Of a DNA stretch of 64,000 nucleotides, positions 54,493 through 62,759 are shown one piece after another. Under the pieces are notes generated by a model. The model saw nothing but the letters and a program-made list of their open reading frames with translations. It did not search any database and was not told where the DNA came from. How positions within the stretch are numbered: the first letter of the stretch is position 1; the number at the start of each line of letters is the position of its first letter. The stretch spans positions 17,722-81,721 of the forward strand of contig NZ_AJLK01000013.1 of the NCBI RefSeq assembly GCF_000317205.1. Reading direction: 5' to 3'. The stretch is from Fischerella muscicola PCC 7414 (lineage in GTDB: Bacteria > Cyanobacteriota > Cyanobacteriia > Cyanobacteriales > Nostocaceae). The translations under genes were made by a program, and so were the position numbers.

Positions 54493-57400
54493 ATGAGCTT
54501 GAGTATTCGACATTGGCTAGTAGAAAATTATATTGAAATCTCTGATATCAGTGGATTATCACCAGGGCAGATGGTGAGTATCGCCTTCCGTATTGTTCAG
54601 GATATGGAAGTAAAAAGCCTCATCCCTTTGGACATTTGTAGCTTGGCAGAAGTGTTAGAACTACCCTTGGCTACTGTATGGCAGGAAATTACAGTCTTTG
54701 CTCAGTTGACAGAAAGTCTTCTGCGGACAATTTCTCATAAAAAGCCATTAAAACGTAACGAAGGCACATGGCTAGCATTTCAGATAGCTTATCTTCGAGG
54801 CTTGCTGCAAGTCTTGACTCAAGAAAAAAGCTTACAAAGACCTTGGTTAAACCAGGCAATGCTTGGAAAAGCAGGGATGCGAGAACGAGGCGAAATTTCT
54901 CCTGTACGACTCCTACAGGATACCCAACTGCAAGGACTCCTCAAAACTCTCCGCTCAGGTAAACTAACTGATACTCAAGCTGAACAAGCTTTAAGTTTAG
55001 TAGCAGATTCATTACTGGTACAACAAATAGATAATGCTGTCAAAGCCTGGTTTGTTGCCAATGGAGTGGAGGAAGCAGAAAGTAAATTAATCACACAACG
55101 TTTGCAAAATTCACTGTTTGGACATTTACTGGCAGTGATAGCCGAAAACGCACTACCTTTAGCGCAACTACAAAAATTTGTTGGATTGGGAAATTCATGC
55201 CCTGTTAATTCCACTGACAAACATCTGCAAATTCCCGAGGCTGGCTTACATGTAGGTGACAAAATTAACTTGTTGCGGGAACTCTACCGAGCTAGTTTAA
55301 TGCAGAGACAATCAGAAACATTATTTATGGAATCCTTTGCTCTCAAGGATATTTATGTTCCCCTCAATGGTATACCAATCAATGAGAGTGATTCGCAACC
55401 AGAACAAAAAACAGTTGAAGCGATTGATTTAATGACATGGGTGCGGCAACAACTGGCTAATTTAGATACTATTGCTGTGATTGAGTCGGAACCTGGTTAT
55501 GGAAAAACTAGTTTCTGTCAAATGTGGACAGCAGTTGCAGCAAAAGAACTTTACCCTGCATGGATACCGATATTAATTCGCCTCAAGGATGTCAAGTACG
55601 GTAAAACTTTAGCAGCAACCTTAAACTCTGGTTTTGCTCTTAATCGTTATATCCACCTTGGTGATTGGCTGCAACAAGACTATCCTCCTTGTTTGCTTGT
55701 GTTGGATGGTTTAGATGAACTACCACCTGCTAGTCAGGGTAATCAGGCAAAAATCATTTTGATGCAGCAGTTGTTTAGCTTGCAGTCTCAGTCTCGGCAT
55801 AAGATTGTTTTGACTAGTACTTCACAAGCTTTACAGGAAATCATTCAAGAACTAGAACAACCATTGCCATTGTCCCGAATTAATATTCAACCGTGGGAAC
55901 AGGAAGAGTGGAGACAATGGTTTCAACTATGGGCGCAAGTCCAATCTTTGCCCATTGCTCAAAATTACTTTACGTTCCTCAAATATTCAGGAGTATTCTC
56001 TGCTACATCCAAGCTACCGGAACTTTCAGCCTTTGTCCGTCAACCTCTGATGCTTTATTTATTAGGAGTGTTGCATCGAGACGGACTTCTGGATGAGCAG
56101 ATATTACTATTAGCTGCTAAGACTCAAGCAACAACCAGCGCTACTGTTTTATGGGAAATTCACCATCGGCTGAGTCGATGGTTATTAGGTTATCCGCAAA
56201 CTGGTGGTATTAAAACAATGCTGCTGCGTTCAGGTTCGACTTATATCCACCGCACACAAGACGCGATCGCTAATCTGCTGCAAAATCGTCACCCCCAAGA
56301 TCTACTCGAACATATGCAAGTGATCGCACTACAAATATTGCACTCCCAACGCCATCAAATTACTTTAGAACCCAGTCACAGCAATCTCCCAGCCTTTTAT
56401 TTTATCCCCCCTCACACTCCACGCCAGTTGCTCTTTGTTGGAAACCAACAAGACCGTGCTGGCTCCCCCACCCCTCACCTCCAAACTGAATTCTCTCACC
56501 CCAAATTAGGAGAATTCCTCTGTACTCAGGCTATTGTTGCCCAACTGAAGTTACTTATTCAACGTCAAGAAAACGCTTATGGTGAATTTACCTTTGTGCT
56601 AGAGTCTGCTAGTAGCGTTGCTCAGCAGCTTTACAATTTATTTGGTTTTGGAATTGTTTCCCCGGAATTGGAAAATTTGGTGATTGAGGGTTTGCGGCGA
56701 GAACCACAGCATGAATTTTCTTTTGAATTGTTGTGCGATCGCCTGCTATCTTTTTGGTATGCCTATTGTCGAGGTCGTTGGTTAGATGAAGGTATTGCAC
56801 ACAAAGCTTTTGCTCATTTTCAAGCATTGCAAAACCCTGTGAATGTAGAACAGATTCATGCCACAGTGGGACTGAATGTATTCTTATTACTTTGTGCTTG
56901 TCACCAACAAACCAAAACTACTTTTTACCCTTGTGGCAATCCAGAAAATTTGTCCGAATTTTATTCACAAGCATTAATGATATTAATTGCCAGGACAAAA
57001 GTTTTACATCCAGCTGCTTTCACAACACGTCTGCAATCAGCATCTCTTGCTTGTCTGAACTTATCAGGTGCTGATTTGTCACAAGCAATGCTAGCTGGTG
57101 TAAATTTTGGGCAAATAGATTTATCTAATGCTAATTTAATGGGAGCAAATTTAGTTGGAGCTAACTTGCAGGATGCAAACGTATCAGGTGCTAACTTAGT
57201 AAGTGCTAACCTCACAGATGCAAACTTATCAGGTGCTAACTTAGTGAGTGCTAACTTAGTGAGTGCTAACCTCACAGGCGCAAATCTTCAGTCAACGAAT
57301 CTCACCAATACCTGCTTATTTCAAGCTATTCTGCAAGAAACTGACAAAGAAATTGCCATACTTAATGGTGCAATCTTTTCAATTAAAGATTTTCAAACGA

Positions 57401-57576
57401 TCAAAAAATTGCTGTCCAAATCTGCTGATATTAATAATATTAATTCTTATGAAAAAACAGCTGCTTGGTTAAATAATAATGCTATCGAAAATATTATTGA
57501 AAGTGCAGAAGGTGAGCCAATGATGTCTGGCGATTTGTATGAAGATTATGCTGATGATGAGACAGTATTGGGATAG
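54493..57576 (+). CDS. NACHT-domain NTPase with C-terminal pentapeptide repeats (STAND protein)
   Basis: 1027 residues. The N-terminal ~300 residues are helical and unrecognised, with no toxin-like or nuclease motif I can name. A NACHT-type P-loop is at about residues 330-340 (SEPGYGKTSF; the usual first Gly of Walker A is Ser). Walker B is at about 402-411 (LLVLDGLDELPP), followed by an SGVFSATSKLPELSAFVRQPLML winged-helix-like region. A helical arm extends to ~850. About 85 residues of pentapeptide repeats (A(N/D)LxxAN units, ~857-940) follow, then an acidic tail. STAND proteins act as sensors in signalling and phage defence; the ligand is unknown. Nearby genes do not reveal a partner. Start ATG 54493. 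Confidence 0.85.
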   Translation: MSLSIRHWLVENYIEISDISGLSPGQMVSIAFRIVQDMEVKSLIPLDICSLAEVLELPLATVWQEITVFAQLTESLLRTISHKKPLKRNEGTWLAFQIAYLRGLLQVLTQEKSLQRPWLNQAMLGKAGMRERGEISPVRLLQDTQLQGLLKTLRSGKLTDTQAEQALSLVADSLLVQQIDNAVKAWFVANGVEEAESKLITQRLQNSLFGHLLAVIAENALPLAQLQKFVGLGNSCPVNSTDKHLQIPEAGLHVGDKINLLRELYRASLMQRQSETLFMESFALKDIYVPLNGIPINESDSQPEQKTVEAIDLMTWVRQQLANLDTIAVIESEPGYGKTSFCQMWTAVAAKELYPAWIPILIRLKDVKYGKTLAATLNSGFALNRYIHLGDWLQQDYPPCLLVLDGLDELPPASQGNQAKIILMQQLFSLQSQSRHKIVLTSTSQALQEIIQELEQPLPLSRINIQPWEQEEWRQWFQLWAQVQSLPIAQNYFTFLKYSGVFSATSKLPELSAFVRQPLMLYLLGVLHRDGLLDEQILLLAAKTQATTSATVLWEIHHRLSRWLLGYPQTGGIKTMLLRSGSTYIHRTQDAIANLLQNRHPQDLLEHMQVIALQILHSQRHQITLEPSHSNLPAFYFIPPHTPRQLLFVGNQQDRAGSPTPHLQTEFSHPKLGEFLCTQAIVAQLKLLIQRQENAYGEFTFVLESASSVAQQLYNLFGFGIVSPELENLVIEGLRREPQHEFSFELLCDRLLSFWYAYCRGRWLDEGIAHKAFAHFQALQNPVNVEQIHATVGLNVFLLLCACHQQTKTTFYPCGNPENLSEFYSQALMILIARTKVLHPAAFTTRLQSASLACLNLSGADLSQAMLAGVNFGQIDLSNANLMGANLVGANLQDANVSGANLVSANLTDANLSGANLVSANLVSANLTGANLQSTNLTNTCLFQAILQETDKEIAILNGAIFSIKDFQTIKKLLSKSADINNINSYEKTAAWLNNNAIENIIESAEGEPMMSGDLYEDYADDETVLG

Positions 57577-57657
57577 TTGGTTGTTGTTTGTTGTTTGTTG
57601 GTTGGTGGTGGTCATTTGTCATTGGGGATTGGGAATTGGGCATTGGAAAGAATTTTG

Positions 57658-57764
57658 GATTTTGCGAAAAGTTTGTAGACACGTAGACGCGCTCATAGGC
57701 TTCCCCTTAGGGTGCAGAGGTTTCCTCCGATTAAAGCTCTTCAAGACGGATTTGCGATTTTGGA
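57658..57764. repeat. Dispersed element, short copy downstream of the NACHT gene
   Basis: Same start (GGATTTTGCGAAAAGTTTGT) and same end type (CTCTTCAAGACGGATTT) as 54020-54290, and shares the inner CTTCCCCTTAGGGTGC... GGTTTCCTCCG unit, but lacks most of the middle. It lies 81 bases after the NACHT stop codon. Confidence 0.78.
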
Positions 57765-57852
57765 TTAGATTTCAATCCAAAATCTAGAATCTAAAATTTC
57801 TTGTCTCCCTTGTCCTCCAAGTCGTCCCCCTTCCCATCCCCGATCCCTCTTC

Positions 57853-58290
57853 TTACGAATTTCGGTAGCCGTAAAAATTAATACTATAGTCTGTAACCTT
57901 AACGCCTGTTTGTTCTTCAACCAAACGAATAATTTCTTCTGGTAATGTTATGTGAACATCTATAATTTGGTTTGTATCCAAACAGTTAACATGGCTGTGG
58001 GAATCACTGATATTACCATACAGACGTCCGTCACAGTGTTCGATACATTCAATAATGCCACCGGAAGATAAGGCTTCTAAATTTTGATATACAGAAGTGT
58101 GACCGATCGCTTTGCCTTGCTGATTGAGGCGATCGTAAATTTCTCTAGCAGAAAGATGCTCTTTTGCTTGCCAAAGTAATTCGAGAATATAGCGACGTTG
58201 GCGACTAACACGCATACCCTGCGTTTGACACTGTTCGATCGCATCTTCTAGGGAACGAATGGGTTTTGTAGATATCGTCGGTTTTTGCAT
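57853..58290 (-). CDS. furC: Fur-family peroxide regulator PerR/FurC
   Basis: 145 residues. Winged helix with GHTSVYQNLEALSSGG, then a dimerisation domain with HSHVNCLDTNQIIDVHI and a SINFYGYR end. There are no CxxC pairs (cysteines only at 21, 82, 86 and 103), which is typical of Anabaena FurC/PerR-like proteins and unlike the Zur-like gene at 7662. It is expected to repress peroxide-defence genes with iron or manganese bound, through histidine oxidation. Start ATG 58290. Confidence 0.88.
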   Translation of the reverse strand: MQKPTISTKPIRSLEDAIEQCQTQGMRVSRQRRYILELLWQAKEHLSAREIYDRLNQQGKAIGHTSVYQNLEALSSGGIIECIEHCDGRLYGNISDSHSHVNCLDTNQIIDVHITLPEEIIRLVEEQTGVKVTDYSINFYGYRNS

Positions 58291-59040
58291 ATTGATGCTT
58301 GTTAACTGTTTTAGTAATTTTTTCTTTCCAATGTTTATTTGTTATTTTATATTTCTAAGGTTTATCTACCTCCTGAGTCAGTCCGAAACTGTGTTGTCAC
58401 TAGTAATTGCTGCGGAAATCACAGATCGGCAAGAGGAATTTTTATATTTCTTGACAATTTTGCAGTCACACCTTAATCTAAAACAAACTCATTACAACTT
58501 TAGCTTAAAATCACTGTAAACGTCTACTTTAATTGGCAATATATAAAGCTTCACTCACCAAGGATTGGGGGACGTGGAAGCGTGTTTTTTAAAAGACATG
58601 TCCGACAACGCCACGCCCCCGGTAATAGGTAATAGGTAGTGGGATTGGTAAGAACTTGTTGGAGTCTTTGCAATTACCAATTGACGATTACCAGTTACCG
58701 GGCAATCCCTGCAATCATATCTTGGGCGAATCCCCGTATATTTATGTCGGGGAGTGCCCTCAATAAAACACCTCACATACAATTTAGCAGTTAGTTTTGT
58801 ATGTGCATTCAGCCTTTTGGGCATGAATGCAAACATCGCCAAAGCATAACATCCCACATTCCGCGCCTGCTACTCCAAAGATGCTTAATGTTGAAGACTA
58901 TTGGTACGTAACTAATAATGTGATAGTGATGATTTTTACGGAGTTCACCCTTTTGATTCTTTACCAACTCCTGACGCTTGAAATGAGTTTGGTAGAAGTA
59001 AAGTTACTGTATATTTACAAGTATTGGTATAGAATTTTAA
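58291..59040. other. Gene-free stretch with a dense array of hairpins (58567-58830)
   Basis: Four inverted repeats occur in 264 bases: GGGGGaCGTGG/CCACGCCCCC (58567-58620), CCCCG/CGGGG (58732-58752), CACATACAA/TTGTATGTG (58774-58805) and GCATTCAGCC/GGGCATGAATGC (58805-58830). Open frames crossing the region look like chance. Possible structured RNA or end of a degenerate mobile element; the perR promoter lies at the left edge. Confidence 0.5.
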
Positions 59041-59070
59041 AGACAGCTCAGCTATGCAAGCTGTCTTTTT
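59041..59070. terminator. Terminator hairpin between the hairpin array and DUF2839 gene
   Basis: Perfect 8-bp stem AGACAGCT/AGCTGTCT (59041-59048 and 59059-59066) with a 10-base loop and a strong T-run on the plus strand (CTTTTT). The minus strand has a weaker TTTAAAA. It lies 27 bases beyond the end of the minus-strand DUF2839 gene, and would also end a plus-strand transcript from the hairpin array. Confidence 0.7.
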
Positions 59071-59096
59071 GAAAAAATTTAATTTAAAGCACTCCT

Positions 59097-59315
59097 TCAA
59101 ACTACTTGCCACCAGCCAAAAGCCGGGCCAATAAAACGAATTGTTACCCAAGCTGCAACCATAATACCAATACCAATCCAAGCACCACGAGAAGTCCATT
59201 TTACAAATAGTTCTGCTTGTGATTTTGTGATCGGAACCCAGGGCATAATGCGTTCTTGTTGGGCTTGACCGTATTTTTCTCCCAGTGCTTCTTTACGACG
59301 TTTTGCTTCACCCAT
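59097..59315 (-). CDS. DUF2839 small membrane protein
   Basis: 72 residues from ATG 59315 (MGEAKRRKEALGEKYG); an in-frame GTG three codons earlier is less likely, because AGGTG then serves as the ribosome site. A basic N-terminus, a conserved PWVPITKSQAELFVKWTSRG centre and a C-terminal hydrophobic helix (about 48-68) identify the cyanobacterial DUF2839 family. Function unknown. Confidence 0.87.
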   Translation of the reverse strand: MGEAKRRKEALGEKYGQAQQERIMPWVPITKSQAELFVKWTSRGAWIGIGIMVAAWVTIRFIGPAFGWWQVV

Positions 59316-59452
59316 TTGCTTCACCTAAGACTAAAATTCCAAATGTTTTCTCTATTAAATAACAGTTGTGTATTTTGTTGTTTGTTGTTTGTTGATTGTT
59401 GATTGTTGTACCCTGAACTGATACAAATGCTTTGCCCCTACTACCAACCAAT

Positions 59453-59480
59453 GTACAGACGTGCCATGGCACATCTGGTA
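59453..59480. repeat. Palindromic element, imperfect copy
   Basis: Core ACGTGCCATGGCAC followed by ATCTGGTA; one arm base differs from a perfect palindrome. It lies between CTACCAAC-type heptamers. Confidence 0.82.
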
Positions 59481-59519
59481 TAACTACCAACAACTAACCA
59501 CTAACCACCAACAAAACTT

Positions 59520-61115
59520 TTATGAGTCGTCCTCACTGTGTTGGGAAAATAAACTGGGATCGAGATAGTTAATACGTGCTAGGGGACTAAGAGCAGTTAA
59601 TATTTGAGCTCCATAGCTACGGTTGACGACTCGACTATCAAGCAAAGCTACAATGCCTTGACTTTCTCGGGCTGGGGCGATCGCTCTTTGTAATTCGTTT
59701 AAAGCTGCTGGCAACAAGTATAAACGAAACCAATCTTGATGCGATCGCTTATACTGGGCAACTCTTCCCGCTACCAAAGGATGTTCAAGAGATGGTAAAG
59801 GTAGAGTCGCGATGATAATCAATTGTGGTGCAGGCAAAACTTTTTGATGTTCGCGCCAAAATTCCCAACCACTAATTAAAATCCCATTTTCATCCAAACA
59901 AGTTTTTTCTACTTGGACTCGCGAACCAAATTCCGAAGCTAAGATTGCTCCGACTTGGGACTTCAATGGTACATCTCCCACCAACACCGCTGTCAATCCT
60001 GGCGATGTCGCACTCAGACAAACCAGCGTCCGCACTTTGTGAATAAATGCTGCTTGAAATTCTGGGGTATTTGGTAAGGGCAACTGATACGGAATGTAAA
60101 GTTGAATCGCTTCCGTTTGACTATCCGAGAACTTTAAACAAGTCAACTCCCCACCTAACCCAAGGTGTTGGCGAAAAATAGGAGCCTCGGTTTCCGGGTC
60201 TAGGGAACTGCCAATCAATACCACAGGCTGCCGCTGCCAAATCGGCGTCAGTATTTCTGCTATATCAATCGGGGCGCTGTGTAAAGAAAATAAACCTTGA
60301 CGACGGGCAATAGTGGCCCAGAGGAGAGATGGGGGGCTAGGGGCCCCCACTTTGTGGGGTTGGGGGGCAATGGGGTGATGGGGTGATGGGGGGGTGAGGG
60401 AAGAGTGTTGGAATTGTTGCCAAAACTTTTTCCAAGCATCGGGGAGAGTATCTATGTCTAAATTTGAATAAAGACTGCTCAATATTTCTGTTTCTGCTTG
60501 GGAAATCAAATAACATTCGTAGGGATTCCCAGGATGCTGGAATAGTTCGTGTGTTAGTTTTGCTCGTACAGAGCAAATTTCCTCAGCAATGTGTGGGTAG
60601 GCAAGTATCAGTTGATCCCAATCATGGGCTTCCCAAGTGACAGTGAGTTGATCACGCACCCAAACTTCTAAATCGTCTACGCCATCAATAATCGTAGGAA
60701 TGCCAGCCGGAAAATTCTCATGGGGTGTTAGTTGTGCTTTTAACCAAGCTTGGGGTGAAATCAAAAACAGTCCTTGAAAGTCACCACCAGGCCAAACATC
60801 ACCTGTTCTAATAGCCTTGTTAACTCCTAGCCATTGCTGTAGACGGGGGATTTCCACTTTCACAAGACGTTGCTGCACAACTTCAGGAGCAACGATAATC
60901 ACAGGGCTATGCCACATCAAAGCCGACGCCACAAAGCTTGTACGATACCGCCCTTGATAGCCGCAAGCCGCACCCACTTGAATCAGGGCGCTACGTCCCA
61001 AGCGCAAGGCGCGTGCAACCAACCGTGCCATCGTTAAATGATGGGGCCACGAAGGGAAACCCGCCTGCGATCGCAGGAAGTTATGTAATGATAAATGAAC
61101 TTCTGCCTCAATCAC
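59520..61115 (-). CDS. DinG-like (XPD family) helicase-related protein with degenerate motifs
   Basis: 531 residues. It starts with a conserved WPHHLTMARLVARALRLGRS segment, followed by what should be Walker A but reads QVGAACGYQGRYRTS without GK(T/S). Walker B/DEAH is replaced by IIDGVDDLE. C-terminal GIVALLDSRVVNRSYGAQI resembles DinG motif VI surroundings, but the expected GRLIR arginines are missing (LQRAIAPARE). It is therefore unlikely to be an active helicase in the standard way. Residues ~238-262 are encoded by an intruding copy of the 44-bp G-rich element. Start ATG 61115. Confidence 0.75.
   Translation of the reverse strand: MIEAEVHLSLHNFLRSQAGFPSWPHHLTMARLVARALRLGRSALIQVGAACGYQGRYRTSFVASALMWHSPVIIVAPEVVQQRLVKVEIPRLQQWLGVNKAIRTGDVWPGGDFQGLFLISPQAWLKAQLTPHENFPAGIPTIIDGVDDLEVWVRDQLTVTWEAHDWDQLILAYPHIAEEICSVRAKLTHELFQHPGNPYECYLISQAETEILSSLYSNLDIDTLPDAWKKFWQQFQHSSLTPPSPHHPIAPQPHKVGAPSPPSLLWATIARRQGLFSLHSAPIDIAEILTPIWQRQPVVLIGSSLDPETEAPIFRQHLGLGGELTCLKFSDSQTEAIQLYIPYQLPLPNTPEFQAAFIHKVRTLVCLSATSPGLTAVLVGDVPLKSQVGAILASEFGSRVQVEKTCLDENGILISGWEFWREHQKVLPAPQLIIIATLPLPSLEHPLVAGRVAQYKRSHQDWFRLYLLPAALNELQRAIAPARESQGIVALLDSRVVNRSYGAQILTALSPLARINYLDPSLFSQHSEDDS
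60331..60374. repeat. Dispersed 44-bp G-rich element, copy inside the helicase-like gene
   Basis: GGGGGCTAGGGGCCCCCACT, then TTGTGGGGTTGGGGGGCAAT, with flanking GTGATGGG heptamers. The frame stays open through it and reads HHPIAPQPHKVGAPSPPS. Confidence 0.88.
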
Positions 61116-61244
61116 ACGCTTTTCATCCCATACAAAGTGATTTTACTTGTTACAGCCCCACTTATATTATTCAGTTATCAGTTATCAGTAACCAGTTACC
61201 AGACTGATAACTTTTAACTGTTAACTGACCTACTACCCTAAATT

Positions 61245-62216
61245 ATGGCAACCTATACAGGAATTTCCAGCGAAGCTTTTAGACACCCCCTAGATCGGCA
61301 AGCAGAGCAAGCCTTGCGTAGTTTACCGGGATTTGATTTAGTCGCCCGTAAACTCATGGAATTTATCTACGAGCGCCCGCAGTTAATCTATTTAATGGGC
61401 AACACCATCCAAGTTGGGCCTCGTCAATACTCCACTATTTACCAGATTTTTCGGGAATGTGTGCGGGATTTAGATATTTATCCAGAGCCAGCACTGTTTT
61501 TATCACAAAATCCCCAAGCTGATAGTTATGCGCTGGGGCAAGAACATCCTTATATAGTCATAAACACAGGGATTTTAGACTTACTAAACGAAGCCGAAAT
61601 TAGGGCGGTGTTAGCCCATGAACTGGGGCATATTAAATGTGGTCATACTATTTTAATTCAAATGGCGATGGGGGCGATGAGTGCTGCTTCTGCCCTTAGT
61701 AGATTTACTCTTGGTATAGGTAATTTTGTTACACCAGCATTAATTTATGCTTTTTTTGAATGGCGACGCAAAGCAGAGTTATCAGCAGATCGCGCCGCAT
61801 TATTATTAGTAGATGACTTGAATACTGTGATGTCCTCAATTATGAAAACCACGGGTGGCAGTATAAAATATGCCAACGAATGTAGTTTACAAGAGTTAAT
61901 TCGTCAGTCAGAAAATTATCAGGTGCTTGACGAAGATGAATTGAATCAAGTCTATAAATTTTTAGTTTACAGTGGCGCTCAAAGCGAGATGCTGAGTCAT
62001 CCTTTCCCTGTAGAACGCTTGCATTATCTACAGGAGTGGGCAGTCTCAACAGAATATCAGCAAATCAAACAAGGAAATTACGTGCGATCGCCTGCATCTG
62101 GAGCAGTGGACGTGAACGCGACACAAAAGGCTACCCGAGACCAAGAAATCGAAAAATTACGAAAAAAAATTGCAGAATTGCAAAGAGAGATTGACAGAAT
62201 GAAAAAATCAGGTTGA
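61245..62216 (+). CDS. M48 family zinc metalloprotease (HtpX/Ste24-like)
   Basis: 323 residues. Zinc motif HELGH at 125-129 (VLAHELGHIKCGH), with the third ligand Glu probably in KAELSADRAAL near 187. A hydrophobic region (~137-175) between them may insert in the membrane. A C-terminal coiled coil (~295-322: KLRKKIAELQREIDRMKK) is unusual for small M48 enzymes. No N-terminal membrane helices, unlike true HtpX. Start ATG 61245. It is divergent from the helicase-like gene. Confidence 0.9.
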   Translation: MATYTGISSEAFRHPLDRQAEQALRSLPGFDLVARKLMEFIYERPQLIYLMGNTIQVGPRQYSTIYQIFRECVRDLDIYPEPALFLSQNPQADSYALGQEHPYIVINTGILDLLNEAEIRAVLAHELGHIKCGHTILIQMAMGAMSAASALSRFTLGIGNFVTPALIYAFFEWRRKAELSADRAALLLVDDLNTVMSSIMKTTGGSIKYANECSLQELIRQSENYQVLDEDELNQVYKFLVYSGAQSEMLSHPFPVERLHYLQEWAVSTEYQQIKQGNYVRSPASGAVDVNATQKATRDQEIEKLRKKIAELQREIDRMKKSG

Positions 62217-62342
62217 GTAGGGAGCGGGGATTGGCGAGGTGGAGTGTGAGGAGTAGTGAACAACAACTAACAACCAACAACTAACAACTAACAACCAACA
62301 ACCAACAACTAACAACCAACAACCAACAACTGAAATTTTGAT
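62217..62342. repeat. CCAACAA/CTAACAA heptamer array
   Basis: About ten copies of AACAACTA/AACCAACA units right up to the start of the next gene. Confidence 0.88.
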
Positions 62343-62750
62343 ATGATGCTCAATTTTACAAAAATTGTATCTGTCCTAAGTGTAATTTTTATGCTTATTG
62401 TCTTATCGCCGACAATTACTTCGGCTGCCCCAGTTAATTTTAATACAAACTTTACTGTAGCTATTGCTCCGGCAGCTAAATCATCTTCAGAGATCAACTT
62501 TACCCCACAAGTACGACAACAACTCCAAGCAGTACGTCAACGCCGCAATCGAGAGATTCAAAAAGTTTTGGACTCATCTCAACTGACTGAATTCACTCGC
62601 AACCTACGTTCTGGTGATAATTTTCAGCAAGCGCTAGACAAACTTAATTTGCAAGGCGATCAGAAGGAAATGGTAGAGGCGATCGTGAAAATTTGTGATT
62701 TGAAAACAAAAGCTATCCTATCTCGTTATTCACACCAAAAAGGGAAATAA
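62343..62750 (+). CDS. Secreted hypothetical protein (signal peptide, helical)
   Basis: 135 residues. A signal peptide (1 to ~27, ending TSA-AP) is followed by a helical, charged region with RQQLQAVRQRRNREIQKVLDS, then FTRNLRSGDNFQQALDKLNL. It resembles small cyanobacterial periplasmic proteins of the Spy/CpxP-like LTxxQ style in composition only, and I cannot assign a family. Start ATG 62343 (a second ATG at 62346). Confidence 0.7.
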   Translation: MMLNFTKIVSVLSVIFMLIVLSPTITSAAPVNFNTNFTVAIAPAAKSSSEINFTPQVRQQLQAVRQRRNREIQKVLDSSQLTEFTRNLRSGDNFQQALDKLNLQGDQKEMVEAIVKICDLKTKAILSRYSHQKGK

Positions 62751-62759
62751 CTACCGATT

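Noticed and set aside
58555..58857. Hundred-codon frame across the hairpin array
   Set aside because: The frame follows inverted repeats and ends in spacer repeats; the composition does not look coding and I recognise no family.
58827..59072. Eighty-one-codon plus-strand frame before the terminator
   Set aside because: No ribosome site, no family resemblance, and the end runs through the terminator stem.
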